From G965267425 sp965267425 (lineage in GTDB: Bacteria; Bacteroidota; Bacteroidia; Flavobacteriales_E; Vicingaceae): a stretch of 64,000 nucleotides of DNA. The translations under genes were made by a program, and so were the position numbers. The notes under the pieces were generated by a model, which did not search any database, had not been told where the DNA came from, and saw only the letters and a program-made list of their open reading frames with translations. The DNA is taken from contig OZ253959.1 of NCBI GenBank assembly GCA_965267425.1, forward strand, positions 1,612,001 to 1,676,000, read 5' to 3'. Shown here one piece after another: positions 15,199-23,800 of the stretch (the stretch's first letter is position 1; each line of letters starts with the position of its first letter).

Positions 15199-16318
15199 TG
15201 CCTTTGTTCATCAGTCGAACAGTTACCTTTTTATTAGGTTCATTGGTCCAATCAAAAACATATTGATTGGGGAACAACAGGTCCAATTTTTCCTGCACTC
15301 CCAACATTCCATACCCAGACTGTGGCTGCGGAAGAAAAGCAGGGCCATTGTCCGACACATTCATCACAAGATCGGAATTTTCATTGTAAATCTCTACGGC
15401 TAATTTCCCTTCTGAAACTTTCGAAGTGCCATGTTTAACAGCGTTTTCAACCAGTGGTTGCAACAAAAACCGTGGAATCTTTTGGTCAAGGCAATCCGGT
15501 TGAACTTCAATGGCATAAGTAAGCTTTTCACCAAACCGAATTTTCTCTATGGATAGATAAAGTCGTATGGTGTCCAATTCTTCTGCAATGCTGGTAAAAT
15601 GGTCTGCATCATCTTTGATGCTGAGCCTGAACAATTCGGATAAATTCAACACCATTTCTTCTGCTTTTTCCGGCTGACTTTTCACCAGTGATGCAATAGA
15701 ATTCAATGAATTGTAGAGGAAGTGTGGGTTGATTCTGGCGCGCAGGGCATCTAAGACTGCTTTATCTTTCAATTGTTCCAGCTTTTCTTTTTCCAATTCC
15801 TTGAGTTTGTTTTCCAATTTGTGTTTGTATTTCGCATTGTGATGTATGGCAACCGGAATGCATAACATGATGCCCCAAAACAAATAGGTGAGTGTATTGG
15901 TGACAAATGCTGGAAACTTAATATCGTAATATGTAATACTTACGTTGAAATGCACGCCCACCAAAGGGCCGATAAACTGATAAAACACATCGAGCAACAT
16001 GCCGCCCAAAGTAGATGCCAATACCACTCCCAGGGTCAAGGGCCATAAGGGAGATGATGATTTTCGTAAGGCGTATTTTTTGCCCAGGTGAACACCAAAA
16101 GCGGCCATATAACCAACGATGGTCCATTCAACATGCCAATAGTAATCCAGTTGAAAGGGGTTGGCATCTCCGAAATAGATGCCGGAGAAGTACAACAGAA
16201 GGGTAAAGGCCAATATGGAAACATTGGCCCAGATAATAATGGGTGTGGCAGACCACAAAGCAGTCTGCCATCCATGGTTAGCATTCGCTGCTTTTTCCCG
16301 AAAAAAGGACTGCAACAT
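15191..16318 (-). CDS. LytS/YehU-type sensor histidine kinase
   Basis: A 375-residue kinase with four hydrophobic segments (near 24-47, 64-81, 92-117 and 137-158), a coiled-coil linker rich in Lys/Glu (160-190), the His_kinase domain with His199 in RARINPHFLYNSLNSIASL, and an ATPase domain with N-box FLLQPLVENAVKHG and G-box SDNGP. There is no large extracytoplasmic loop, so sensing is probably within the membrane. It is the first gene of the pair and would phosphorylate Asp57 of the LytTR regulator. Confidence 0.92.
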   Translation of the reverse strand: MLQSFFREKAANANHGWQTALWSATPIIIWANVSILAFTLLLYFSGIYFGDANPFQLDYYWHVEWTIVGYMAAFGVHLGKKYALRKSSSPLWPLTLGVVLASTLGGMLLDVFYQFIGPLVGVHFNVSITYYDIKFPAFVTNTLTYLFWGIMLCIPVAIHHNAKYKHKLENKLKELEKEKLEQLKDKAVLDALRARINPHFLYNSLNSIASLVKSQPEKAEEMVLNLSELFRLSIKDDADHFTSIAEELDTIRLYLSIEKIRFGEKLTYAIEVQPDCLDQKIPRFLLQPLVENAVKHGTSKVSEGKLAVEIYNENSDLVMNVSDNGPAFLPQPQSGYGMLGVQEKLDLLFPNQYVFDWTNEPNKKVTVRLMNKGNE

Positions 16319-16335
16319 ATTAGCCTTTCAAATGC

Positions 16336-17673
16336 TTAAATAAAAATGATTTTTTTACGGACGATTGTTCCATTTTCTTGAATCAATTGGAGGATATAAA
16401 CTCCAGCACCCAAATCAGCTTTGTTTATCTCCACATAGTCCTGCGTGATGTTTATTGATTTTTTCTTTGATCCATTGAGATCCAAAACATGCAAAGTTTG
16501 GTATGCTGATAAGGATTGAATGCGTATGTGATTGGTTGATGGGTTGGGAAATACCTCGACTTCCTCTGATGTGTTTAATTTATCAATGCTCAGGTAATTG
16601 TCCATGTGAAAATTAACAGCATCAATGATAGCATTTTCAATAAATCGTGTAGAGTTGTATGAACCGAAATCACTACTGATAACAGATACTGAAAAGTCGT
16701 AATCTACACTGTAGGATAATTTAGCTTGCATCAATGTAGCCCCGGTATGTCCAATGTATTCGCGGGATCGATAATATCTTCTGAAGACGGCCAGGCCGTA
16801 TCCATCATCTCCATCATCCACATAGTCAATTAGTTTGGCATACGAGCTATCACTTAATACATTACCTGTAAATAAGTCATATCCCCATTTGGCGACATCT
16901 GAAGATGTCATCACCAATCCACCAGCACCCCATGCGCCTGATAAAAACGAAATGGAAACATCGGGTTCATGTGTTGTGGCATCCAACCAATAACCGGCAT
17001 GGTCGTTGGGGTAGGTATCATAACCTGCCAAATACGAATCGTCTAATTCCAACGGTGCAAACAATAAACTATCCAAAACTACATTTAATGCCTTGTTTTC
17101 AACTTGTTCGATCACTTGTCCTAGTAGCAAAAACCCGGTATTGCAATAACTCCAGTTGGATCCTGGATTATTGATGGGCGGATCAACATATCTCGCCAAT
17201 ACTGAATCTATGGGGATAACGGTATTCCAATTGGCACCATTGTTCACAAAAGTCAGGAAATCAGGGTGATTGGTGTAATTGTAAAGCCCATTGGTATGAT
17301 TGAGTAATTGCTTAAGTGTAATGCCATAACTCACATTTTGAATAGGAGAGAGGTAATGATACAATGAATCATTTATGGATAGTTTTCCGGCCTCTTCCAA
17401 GAGTAAAATGACAGCCGCAATGGTAGACTTAGTAATGCTTCCCGGTTCAAACAATACATCTGGATCTAGATCATTGCTTCCATAAGTACCTTCCGTATTG
17501 GTCCAGATACTACCATCCGGAAAAGCCACAGCGGCAGTCACCCCTTTCAAATCGTATTGATTGGATTTTGACTGAAATGTAAAATTTAATGTATCGTTTA
17601 ATAAGTTGGCATATTGCGCATGACCTTGCCCAATAAGACTGAAGAAGATAAGAAAAGAGTATATGTATTTCAT
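16336..17673 (-). CDS. T9SS-exported serine hydrolase (class C beta-lactamase/DD-peptidase family)
   Basis: A 445-residue protein from the ATG at 17673, preferred over 17703 because it gives a clean signal peptide ending GHAQ. Active-site motifs are SxxK as SITK (Ser79, Lys82), YxN as YCN in NWSYCNTGF, and HTG in YIGHTGATL replacing KTG, as in class C-like esterases and peptidases. The last 75 residues are a T9SS type A sorting domain (VEVFPNPSTNHI to VRKKIIFI), so it is exported across the outer membrane and attached or released. The substrate may be a peptide, an ester or a beta-lactam. Confidence 0.9.
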   Translation of the reverse strand: MKYIYSFLIFFSLIGQGHAQYANLLNDTLNFTFQSKSNQYDLKGVTAAVAFPDGSIWTNTEGTYGSNDLDPDVLFEPGSITKSTIAAVILLLEEAGKLSINDSLYHYLSPIQNVSYGITLKQLLNHTNGLYNYTNHPDFLTFVNNGANWNTVIPIDSVLARYVDPPINNPGSNWSYCNTGFLLLGQVIEQVENKALNVVLDSLLFAPLELDDSYLAGYDTYPNDHAGYWLDATTHEPDVSISFLSGAWGAGGLVMTSSDVAKWGYDLFTGNVLSDSSYAKLIDYVDDGDDGYGLAVFRRYYRSREYIGHTGATLMQAKLSYSVDYDFSVSVISSDFGSYNSTRFIENAIIDAVNFHMDNYLSIDKLNTSEEVEVFPNPSTNHIRIQSLSAYQTLHVLDLNGSKKKSINITQDYVEINKADLGAGVYILQLIQENGTIVRKKIIFI

Positions 17674-17828
17674 AAGCGCATTTGTTTCATTCAAACTTAG
17701 CAAGCAATTGTTAAAAGGTATGAATAATTCAGATGAACAGGTTAAAAAAATGGATGAATGGGAAAATGGGTTTTGTTCAATCGACCAACATTTTCATTCT
17801 TTACTCTGTCTAATGGTGTAAAAGGGCA

Positions 17829-18848
17829 ATGAATCAAATCAATGCACATATTCGCAATGAAGGTTTAGGTAAATCAACAACCGTTTTGTTGGTCATTCAA
17901 TTGATCCTGTCTCTGGTTGTGTTGGTATTTTATCCTTCTTCCAATTTAATGTTCTTGTGGTTGGCATTGGACATGGTGTTTATTGGATATGGTTTAGTTG
18001 TGCATAAAGACAAGCTGCGTCCATCTTTTAGACATCTTTCCTTGGTTCAGGTTGCCACCGTGCTGATTGTAGCCATGATGTTGTTTTTTGAATACCGAGA
18101 AGGGTTTCTTCTTTTATTGATATTCAGTTTCAACCGATTGATTCAATTTCTCTTTCCTAATGCAGATGTATATGCCCTTACTTTGAAAAAATTATTGCGT
18201 GTTCAGGTGAAGCATAAGCCTTATTGGACAGGAATGGCTTTCTCTGTATTAATGGCTGTTGTGAGCATTCTCATGGCGCTGTTTTTGCTCTTTTTGGTGC
18301 TTTTGTTTTCTGATGGGCACAATTATGCCGGAAGTCTGACGGTGCCCGTATTTTGCATAACTCTATTGAGCATCATGGAACGTATTTGGAAATTCCGCAT
18401 GTGGGTTGCCAATACTTTTCAATTGATCATCATCGTATTTGTGGCATTTACTTATTTGCAATCATGGAAATGCATATGGCCAAATGATGTTGCAGGAGGA
18501 AAAGATTCAAGATTAGGCATTAGCGAAAGGCCTGCAAGAAAAGTGCTGACCGGAGGGTGGATGGATGGATTTTATTGGATGCAATTTGAAACCACTCCAA
18601 GCGAGGTCAAACAAATCGTAAATAGTTTTACCCAAACCCATTACGAGCAAAACGGAGGAATAACCATTATGCCACTTTTGAAGGATAGCGTTCTGCGTGT
18701 TCCTACTTATGGCGTGCATGGAAACCCTTGGTTTAAATTAACCAATCCATGTGAACATTGGTATGCTGGAGAAAATCGATTACCAGTGTCGATTATGTAT
18801 GACAAGGAATCTGGCATAATTGAAATATTTGAACAGACAGAAGATTAG
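17829..18848 (+). CDS. Membrane protein of unknown function with C-terminal globular domain
   Basis: A 339-residue protein with about six hydrophobic segments in the first 215 residues (near 18-37, 40-56, 72-100, 135-160, 165-185 and 193-212), followed by a soluble C-terminal domain of about 120 residues. That domain has the pattern WMDGFYWMQFETTPSEVKQIV and closes in PVSIMYDKESGIIEIFEQ, which looks like a small beta-alpha domain. I do not recognise the family. It stands alone between the serine hydrolase (divergent) and the RHS-tip pair (convergent). Confidence 0.72.
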   Translation: MNQINAHIRNEGLGKSTTVLLVIQLILSLVVLVFYPSSNLMFLWLALDMVFIGYGLVVHKDKLRPSFRHLSLVQVATVLIVAMMLFFEYREGFLLLLIFSFNRLIQFLFPNADVYALTLKKLLRVQVKHKPYWTGMAFSVLMAVVSILMALFLLFLVLLFSDGHNYAGSLTVPVFCITLLSIMERIWKFRMWVANTFQLIIIVFVAFTYLQSWKCIWPNDVAGGKDSRLGISERPARKVLTGGWMDGFYWMQFETTPSEVKQIVNSFTQTHYEQNGGITIMPLLKDSVLRVPTYGVHGNPWFKLTNPCEHWYAGENRLPVSIMYDKESGIIEIFEQTED

Positions 18849-18917
18849 ATTTTAACAAGGGATACAAGCCTAATCTAACATCAGTTCATTTATGGATGAT
18901 TTTCATCCGAATGGTAT

Positions 18918-19880
18918 CTATAGAATTTTATAGTTCAATCTTAGAGGAAGATTATTTTCATCTCTAATACTATTTTCGGATATGGGTATTGAAAAGTCTA
19001 CCCCTTGCAATGCATGTTGTCGTGGAGATTCAATTGTCAGTCCAACGGTACGTAATTCAGAATAATTGACAGTTTCTGAATAGGGATGACCTGGGAATGG
19101 CATTCTATTTACTGAAGTCAATACATCATTCGTTGCTTGAAAATAATTATGGGTAGATTGAATTTCATGAGGTTGGGCGGATTGATAGGCATGAATAAGT
19201 TCATGAGCCAAAAAAATGTGACGCGGTGTCATTTCTTCAAAATCATTCAAAATGAATCTACCGTTGTGCCAAAATACACTTGAACCACCTAAACCATTGG
19301 TGCTAAGATTTACAATGCTTCGCAGCCGCTCTCTAGATATATATACTGTTGGTTCTTCTGGGGCAGTAGGTTGCCTGGTATGAATAAAGTTTTGAAAAGA
19401 AGTTCTGATACGAAGGCATGAATTTTCTGAAATAAATGGATCTTGTCTTGAATTGTTGAGATCAATTTGAGTGCTTAGTTCTTCAGGGAGTTCGGATATT
19501 CCTCGAATCAAAAAAGTGCCGGCTGCGCGGTTGATTTGGGAATTGTTGCGAATCGAAATTGACATTTCATATTGAGTACCATTATAATTTAGATCTACTT
19601 CATCATCTGTTAATGCTTGAGTTAATTGATGAATATAATGTGCCCCCATGGGCGACACATTTGGGCAAATTCGGATAGGTGCTTTACCATTTCGATCAAC
19701 ATATCTGGTAGGAGAAGAATTTACAAAGTTAAATGGCGAGGCATTATGATGTTTTTTATCGGAATTAAGAAAGATTTGAATGGTAGATGAAAATTTGATT
19801 TTCGTAAAAAAAACATATACATTCTGCAAGCTATGAAGAGAAATTACACAAAAGATGAGTATACAACCTATTAGTTTCAT
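18918..19880 (-). CDS. Orphan RHS-tip protein with M91-like metallopeptidase domain (A)
   Basis: A 320-residue protein. Residues 1-28 are a hydrophobic signal/anchor. Residues 37-67 match the end of an RHS repeat-associated core (FLNSD, then FVNSSPTRYVDRNGK, corresponding to the classic NNPixxxDPdG), but no YD repeats precede it. The cargo has HELIH at 226-230, Glu275 in YSELRTVGL, and a C-terminal SENSIRDENNLPLRL. That order is seen in M91 (NleD-like) zinc peptidase toxins of polymorphic RHS systems. Paralogue B lies 62 bases upstream on the same strand and is also exactly 320 residues. No immunity gene follows. It could also be a retained fragment of a lost RHS gene. Confidence 0.75.
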   Translation of the reverse strand: MKLIGCILIFCVISLHSLQNVYVFFTKIKFSSTIQIFLNSDKKHHNASPFNFVNSSPTRYVDRNGKAPIRICPNVSPMGAHYIHQLTQALTDDEVDLNYNGTQYEMSISIRNNSQINRAAGTFLIRGISELPEELSTQIDLNNSRQDPFISENSCLRIRTSFQNFIHTRQPTAPEEPTVYISRERLRSIVNLSTNGLGGSSVFWHNGRFILNDFEEMTPRHIFLAHELIHAYQSAQPHEIQSTHNYFQATNDVLTSVNRMPFPGHPYSETVNYSELRTVGLTIESPRQHALQGVDFSIPISENSIRDENNLPLRLNYKIL

Positions 19881-19942
19881 AATGAATAGTATCGAGTGAT
19901 TAATGAATTCTTAGTGTCTTCAATAAAAATCCCAACTCTTAA

Positions 19943-20905
19943 CTACAATGCTGGACGGTAGCTCAACCTCAAAGGAAGATTGTTCTCCCTTCGCAATGCG
20001 TTTTCAGAAAATCGTGAAGACAAATCGATTGCTTCTTGGGTACTATTTACTGGGGAGTTTCTATGTAAGCCTATGGTAATTAATTCCTCCCAGGGAACAG
20101 ACTCTGTATTGCTCGATGTTGGAAATGGTCGCCTGCCATGTTCATGTATCAGTTTTGTTAGCATATTGGACTTATTGTTGTCGGTAACGTAATAAGGAAA
20201 GGAGGCAGATCGATTCGCGTGAATTAATTCATGTCCTATCACGATATAATCTGGTGAATATTGCGCAACACGTCCTACCAACAATTGATTGTCAGTTCCC
20301 AAAAAAGTTGAGTATGCGTTTGGATAAGCTGATTTTTCAAAATTGATAATGGATTCTCTGGCAATGGGAGCTATGTCATATGTTTCACCCTGGTGTTGAT
20401 AGCTAAAGGACCCGTATTTATCTTTTATTGCAAAACCTTGAACGCTCGTTTGGGTGCCAACGGTTTCATGTGCCAGCGAATTATAATAATCCAACACAAC
20501 TTTCGCATCAAAGCGATGTTCTGCAATGGATCGTATCAAACCTGTCCCAACGGGTCGGGTAATGTAGCTGTCTGGGATTTTAATCAATTGAAGTTCCAAA
20601 TTTTTTCCATTAAACCTAAGATTTACCTGGTCATCGGTTAGACCTTGTACGCTCGCATGTAAAATCTTGCTGTTTTCGACGGAAACTGTTGATGCAACTT
20701 GAATAGGAGCATTTCCATCTCTATCTGCGTAGGATAAAGGGTTGTTATTCGCATATTCATAAAGCGAATAACCAAGTTGCTTCGGATCATTGGAAACGAA
20801 TGTCTTGACTTGAGCGTTAAAGCAAGCAAAAGATTGTTTTTTAACGCTTTGAAAGCAATTAAATAGAAGAATTACACCATAAAAAATCAACATGCTTTGC
20901 ATCAT
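19943..20905 (-). CDS. Orphan RHS-tip protein with M91-like metallopeptidase domain (B)
   Basis: A 320-residue paralogue of A. It has a hydrophobic N-terminus (about 4-18), an RHS tip at 36-66 (FVSND, then YANNNPLSYADRDGN), a LTDDQVNLRFNG block like LTDDEVDLNYNG in A, HELIH at 225-229, Glu273/Glu274 in PWEELITIGL, and the terminal SENALRRENNLPLRL. Zinc ligands would be His225, His229 and one of these Glu residues. NleD-type enzymes cut host kinases; the target here is unknown. The two proteins differ widely outside these motifs, so the duplication is old. It lies 84 bases downstream of the amidohydrolase gene on the same strand. Confidence 0.77.
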   Translation of the reverse strand: MMQSMLIFYGVILLFNCFQSVKKQSFACFNAQVKTFVSNDPKQLGYSLYEYANNNPLSYADRDGNAPIQVASTVSVENSKILHASVQGLTDDQVNLRFNGKNLELQLIKIPDSYITRPVGTGLIRSIAEHRFDAKVVLDYYNSLAHETVGTQTSVQGFAIKDKYGSFSYQHQGETYDIAPIARESIINFEKSAYPNAYSTFLGTDNQLLVGRVAQYSPDYIVIGHELIHANRSASFPYYVTDNNKSNMLTKLIHEHGRRPFPTSSNTESVPWEELITIGLHRNSPVNSTQEAIDLSSRFSENALRRENNLPLRLSYRPAL

Positions 20906-20989
20906 TCCATAAAAAAATCATGCAAATAAATTATTAAAGTCAGAGATATCCTTAAGTGAAATGCTTGTTTAAATGATATGCAGAACGCT

Positions 20990-22762
20990 TTATTGCAGCA
21001 AGTAATCTTTGGGATTTTCCCTGGCAATTCGATCAAATTGCTCATCCGTCAGTTCTTGCTGAAGTTGCGTAATCAAATCTTTATCTGAAAAATGATTTCT
21101 CACTACGTAAAAATCGGTGCCATATAACACTCTCTTGCTCAATTTGGGATTCAGCTTGACGTCCAACGTCTGTTGTAATAAAGGCATTATCCTTGGTTTG
21201 CTCAGAATGTAACTCACATCAGTAAATATGTTTTCATGTTGAACAATGATGCTACAGATGATACTGTACCAATCCGCGTTGCGCCATATCTTGGCTATTT
21301 TATTCCAGTCTGGCTGAGTACGATTGTCATCATCGTAAAAATCAAGACCTCTTTCCCGATGATTAATCAATTGTTGTGCATAATTGTTTCGATCACCTTC
21401 CAGGTATTTCAACCATTCTTCTTCACCTCCAAAATGCGCCAGGCAAATTTTCAGTTTCGATAAATCATGGTCCATAGGTTTATTTTCTCCATTGTATCCA
21501 AAGAGTGTTTTGATCTCCTCACGAGCGCTTCCCACCAAAATGCGTAACAATGGCTCGTGCACCAGGCATAAGTAATTCAATGGGTGCGTAAAGTTTATAC
21601 TGAAGTCACTATTGGATTTTTCAGGAAGGGCTAAAAATGCCTCATTTCTGCCATCTTCCCTAAATACTGGATGTTGATTCCAGTCCAATTTCTTTTTTCC
21701 ACGATAATAAATAGTGCCGGCTACGCAATGCGTCATTATTGGAAGACCCAAGGTCTCTGCATATTTCCATAAAGCCAATAAATCTTCATCAAAAGGGTAA
21801 TAGCCTAATGCTGGATAGATTTTAAATCCACTGAAGCCTGCTTCTGTATCTTCTGTTGTTAGCAAGGATTTAACAAGGCAATCATCCAAATGCACCATGC
21901 CAGGGCTGGTGTGGTATTTCAAAAAATTTGGGTCCGATTTATCTCGTATCCTTCGTGGATCAATAAAAATAAAGGGTTCCATCTGCTCTTTACCCGTTCC
22001 TTTCTTTTTAATACCAGCCAATTCGTTCAGTTGTTCGTGGTAGGAAGTAGGTACTTTACCAGCACCCATGTATTCCATATCCATGGGCAACACTACAAAA
22101 CGACTGTCGTTTGGATATTGTTTGCGCAATCTGGAATAAATAAGGGTTTGTTTTTTATACCTGGCAAATTTTCCAAGCAACATGTATCGTTGAAACATGT
22201 CACGACTTTTTTTACCAGGTAGTATTCCAAGAAAACCGGTTATCTTATTGGCCAGGAAGATCATTAAATTCCTTCCGGACCGAATGAAAACAAATACAAA
22301 AAGGCAAATGGACAGTTTTAGCCAAAAGGTGGTGTTTTCATAATCAATGAGCACTTTATAGTTTTCAAGTGGTACTCTGATGGTTGGCTCTAAATCTTTG
22401 ATGAATTGTGGTAGAATCTTTTCACCATTTAACCAATTAAACAAGATGTGCAGCGAATTCAATATGAGCCAATATTGAACGGCATGAAAAATAACAGAGG
22501 TAATATCATTTCGTTTTAACCATCGCCAGAAATCTCGGATAACCCTCAATGTTCCGCTTTTTCCAGCATTCCAGTCTGATTTCAACTTGTCAATCCAGCT
22601 TTCAATTTTATATACTTTGTCATAGATCCACATAATTGCATGTAGATGAACAATCCAAAACAACCACCAGGGAAGAATGCTCCTTGCTATAAACGGAGGT
22701 ACATGATCATCCTTAAAAATGTGTGCATGACAATTGACAATAGGATCTTTATTTTCAGACAT
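20990..22762 (-). CDS. Amidohydrolase-superfamily protein with membrane insertions
   Basis: A 590-residue amidohydrolase_2-like protein. The metal motif HxH is at the very N-terminus (His12, His14 in NCHAHIF). The rest of the TIM barrel appears only after about residue 200: GFKIYPALGYYP, PIMTHCVAG, a His/Glu segment CLAHFGGEEEW, and the metal Asp in YGTDFY. The 180 residues between hold three hydrophobic stretches (about 24-46, 93-110 and 142-162), so the barrel seems split by membrane-associated segments. The substrate is unknown. It begins a same-strand group with the two RHS-tip M91-like genes and may belong to that locus. Confidence 0.78.
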   Translation of the reverse strand: MSENKDPIVNCHAHIFKDDHVPPFIARSILPWWLFWIVHLHAIMWIYDKVYKIESWIDKLKSDWNAGKSGTLRVIRDFWRWLKRNDITSVIFHAVQYWLILNSLHILFNWLNGEKILPQFIKDLEPTIRVPLENYKVLIDYENTTFWLKLSICLFVFVFIRSGRNLMIFLANKITGFLGILPGKKSRDMFQRYMLLGKFARYKKQTLIYSRLRKQYPNDSRFVVLPMDMEYMGAGKVPTSYHEQLNELAGIKKKGTGKEQMEPFIFIDPRRIRDKSDPNFLKYHTSPGMVHLDDCLVKSLLTTEDTEAGFSGFKIYPALGYYPFDEDLLALWKYAETLGLPIMTHCVAGTIYYRGKKKLDWNQHPVFREDGRNEAFLALPEKSNSDFSINFTHPLNYLCLVHEPLLRILVGSAREEIKTLFGYNGENKPMDHDLSKLKICLAHFGGEEEWLKYLEGDRNNYAQQLINHRERGLDFYDDDNRTQPDWNKIAKIWRNADWYSIICSIIVQHENIFTDVSYILSKPRIMPLLQQTLDVKLNPKLSKRVLYGTDFYVVRNHFSDKDLITQLQQELTDEQFDRIARENPKDYLLQ

Positions 22763-22927
22763 GAATGCTAACTAAAGATTAGGCAAGCGGAGATACAATA
22801 TATCTAATAAAATGTTGAATTGATATTCCAATCATGCAAAATGCCCAATCTTGGGTATTGTGTGAAACCAACAATTTTTCACCACCATCTTACCTTTTTT
22901 AACCTTTTAGCAACTATTTATCTGAAA

Positions 22928-22935
22928 TAATTTTG
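22928..22935 (+). promoter_or_regulatory. Putative -7 box of the pirin-MATE operon
   Basis: TAATTTTG fits TAnnTTTG and lies 11 bases before the pirin start codon. The -33 region is only T-rich, without TTTG, so support is partial. Confidence 0.4.
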
Positions 22936-22946
22936 CTCAAAAAAAG

Positions 22947-23798
22947 ATGGAACGGAAACTTTCAAAAATAACAGGATACTCAACTATTGATGGCGTGGTC
23001 CCTGGAATAAAAGGGCAAAGAGCATTCCCCAACAAGGAATTATCCTTTATGGATCCTTTTATAATGTTGGATCACATTGGTCCCCAGGAGGTCTCTAAAG
23101 ATTTTTTTATTGACGGCAGTCAATCCGGACATCCTCACAGAGGTTTTGAGACCATAACATTCTTATTTGAGGGGAAGATGTTGCATAAGGATTCGATCGG
23201 AAATAAAGTGTGGCTTGATAGCGGAGCGGTTCAACGAATGAATGCGGGAAGTGGAATTCAACATGGAGGCGATTTTCAGGCAGATCCGGATAAAAAGCAC
23301 TTTCATGAAATCCAACTTTGGATGAATGTGGCCTCTCATGAAAAAATGTCCACTCCGGAAATCGAAAACGCTACACCGAATGATATTCCCGTGGTTTCCA
23401 TATCCGATCAACAAATTCGAGTTATCAGCGGTGAATTTAAAAATCATGTAGGTCCAATTCAAACGAAAGCAGACACGCGCATTTTACACTTATTGGCTAA
23501 AGCAAATAATGACATTGTCATTGATGAAATTCCGGCAGATCATCAACTAATGGTTTATGCAATGTCAGGTTCTTTTCGTATTCAAGATCAAATGGTGAAC
23601 CATTATCATACTGCCCGATTTGTGGGAGATGGGAATGAAATAGAGATTGCAACCGAACAAGACGGTGAATTGCTCATTGCATCTGGTAAACCCATTTCGG
23701 AATCAATTGTCATGGGCGGACCTTTTGTGATGAATACGACAGAAGAAATTGATCAGGCCTACATTGATTTTAAGGCTGGAAAATTTGGAAACCTATAA
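22947..23798 (+). CDS. Pirin family protein (1)
   Basis: A 283-residue bicupin. The first cupin carries His62 and His64 (HPHRGFETIT) and His106 in GIQHGGD. The usual fourth metal ligand Glu (as in HSE) is replaced by Gly108, while HFHEIQLW follows as normal. Pirins bind iron, and some act as quercetinases or redox sensors; the missing Glu may change metal binding. It starts a compact operon: MATE exporter two bases on, second pirin, AraC regulator, then FMN reductase. A detoxification or aromatic-compound role is inferred from the neighbours. Confidence 0.9.
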   Translation: MERKLSKITGYSTIDGVVPGIKGQRAFPNKELSFMDPFIMLDHIGPQEVSKDFFIDGSQSGHPHRGFETITFLFEGKMLHKDSIGNKVWLDSGAVQRMNAGSGIQHGGDFQADPDKKHFHEIQLWMNVASHEKMSTPEIENATPNDIPVVSISDQQIRVISGEFKNHVGPIQTKADTRILHLLAKANNDIVIDEIPADHQLMVYAMSGSFRIQDQMVNHYHTARFVGDGNEIEIATEQDGELLIASGKPISESIVMGGPFVMNTTEEIDQAYIDFKAGKFGNL

Positions 23799-23800
23799 CC

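Noticed and set aside
18841..18875. AGATTAG/CTAATCT as a terminator after the 17829-18848 gene
   Set aside because: The seven-base arms are 21 bases apart and no T-run follows, so the hairpin is too weak to report.
18918..20905. Immunity gene for the RHS-tip M91-like proteins
   Set aside because: The next gene downstream (17829-18848) is on the opposite strand and no small gene follows either member; none can be supported.
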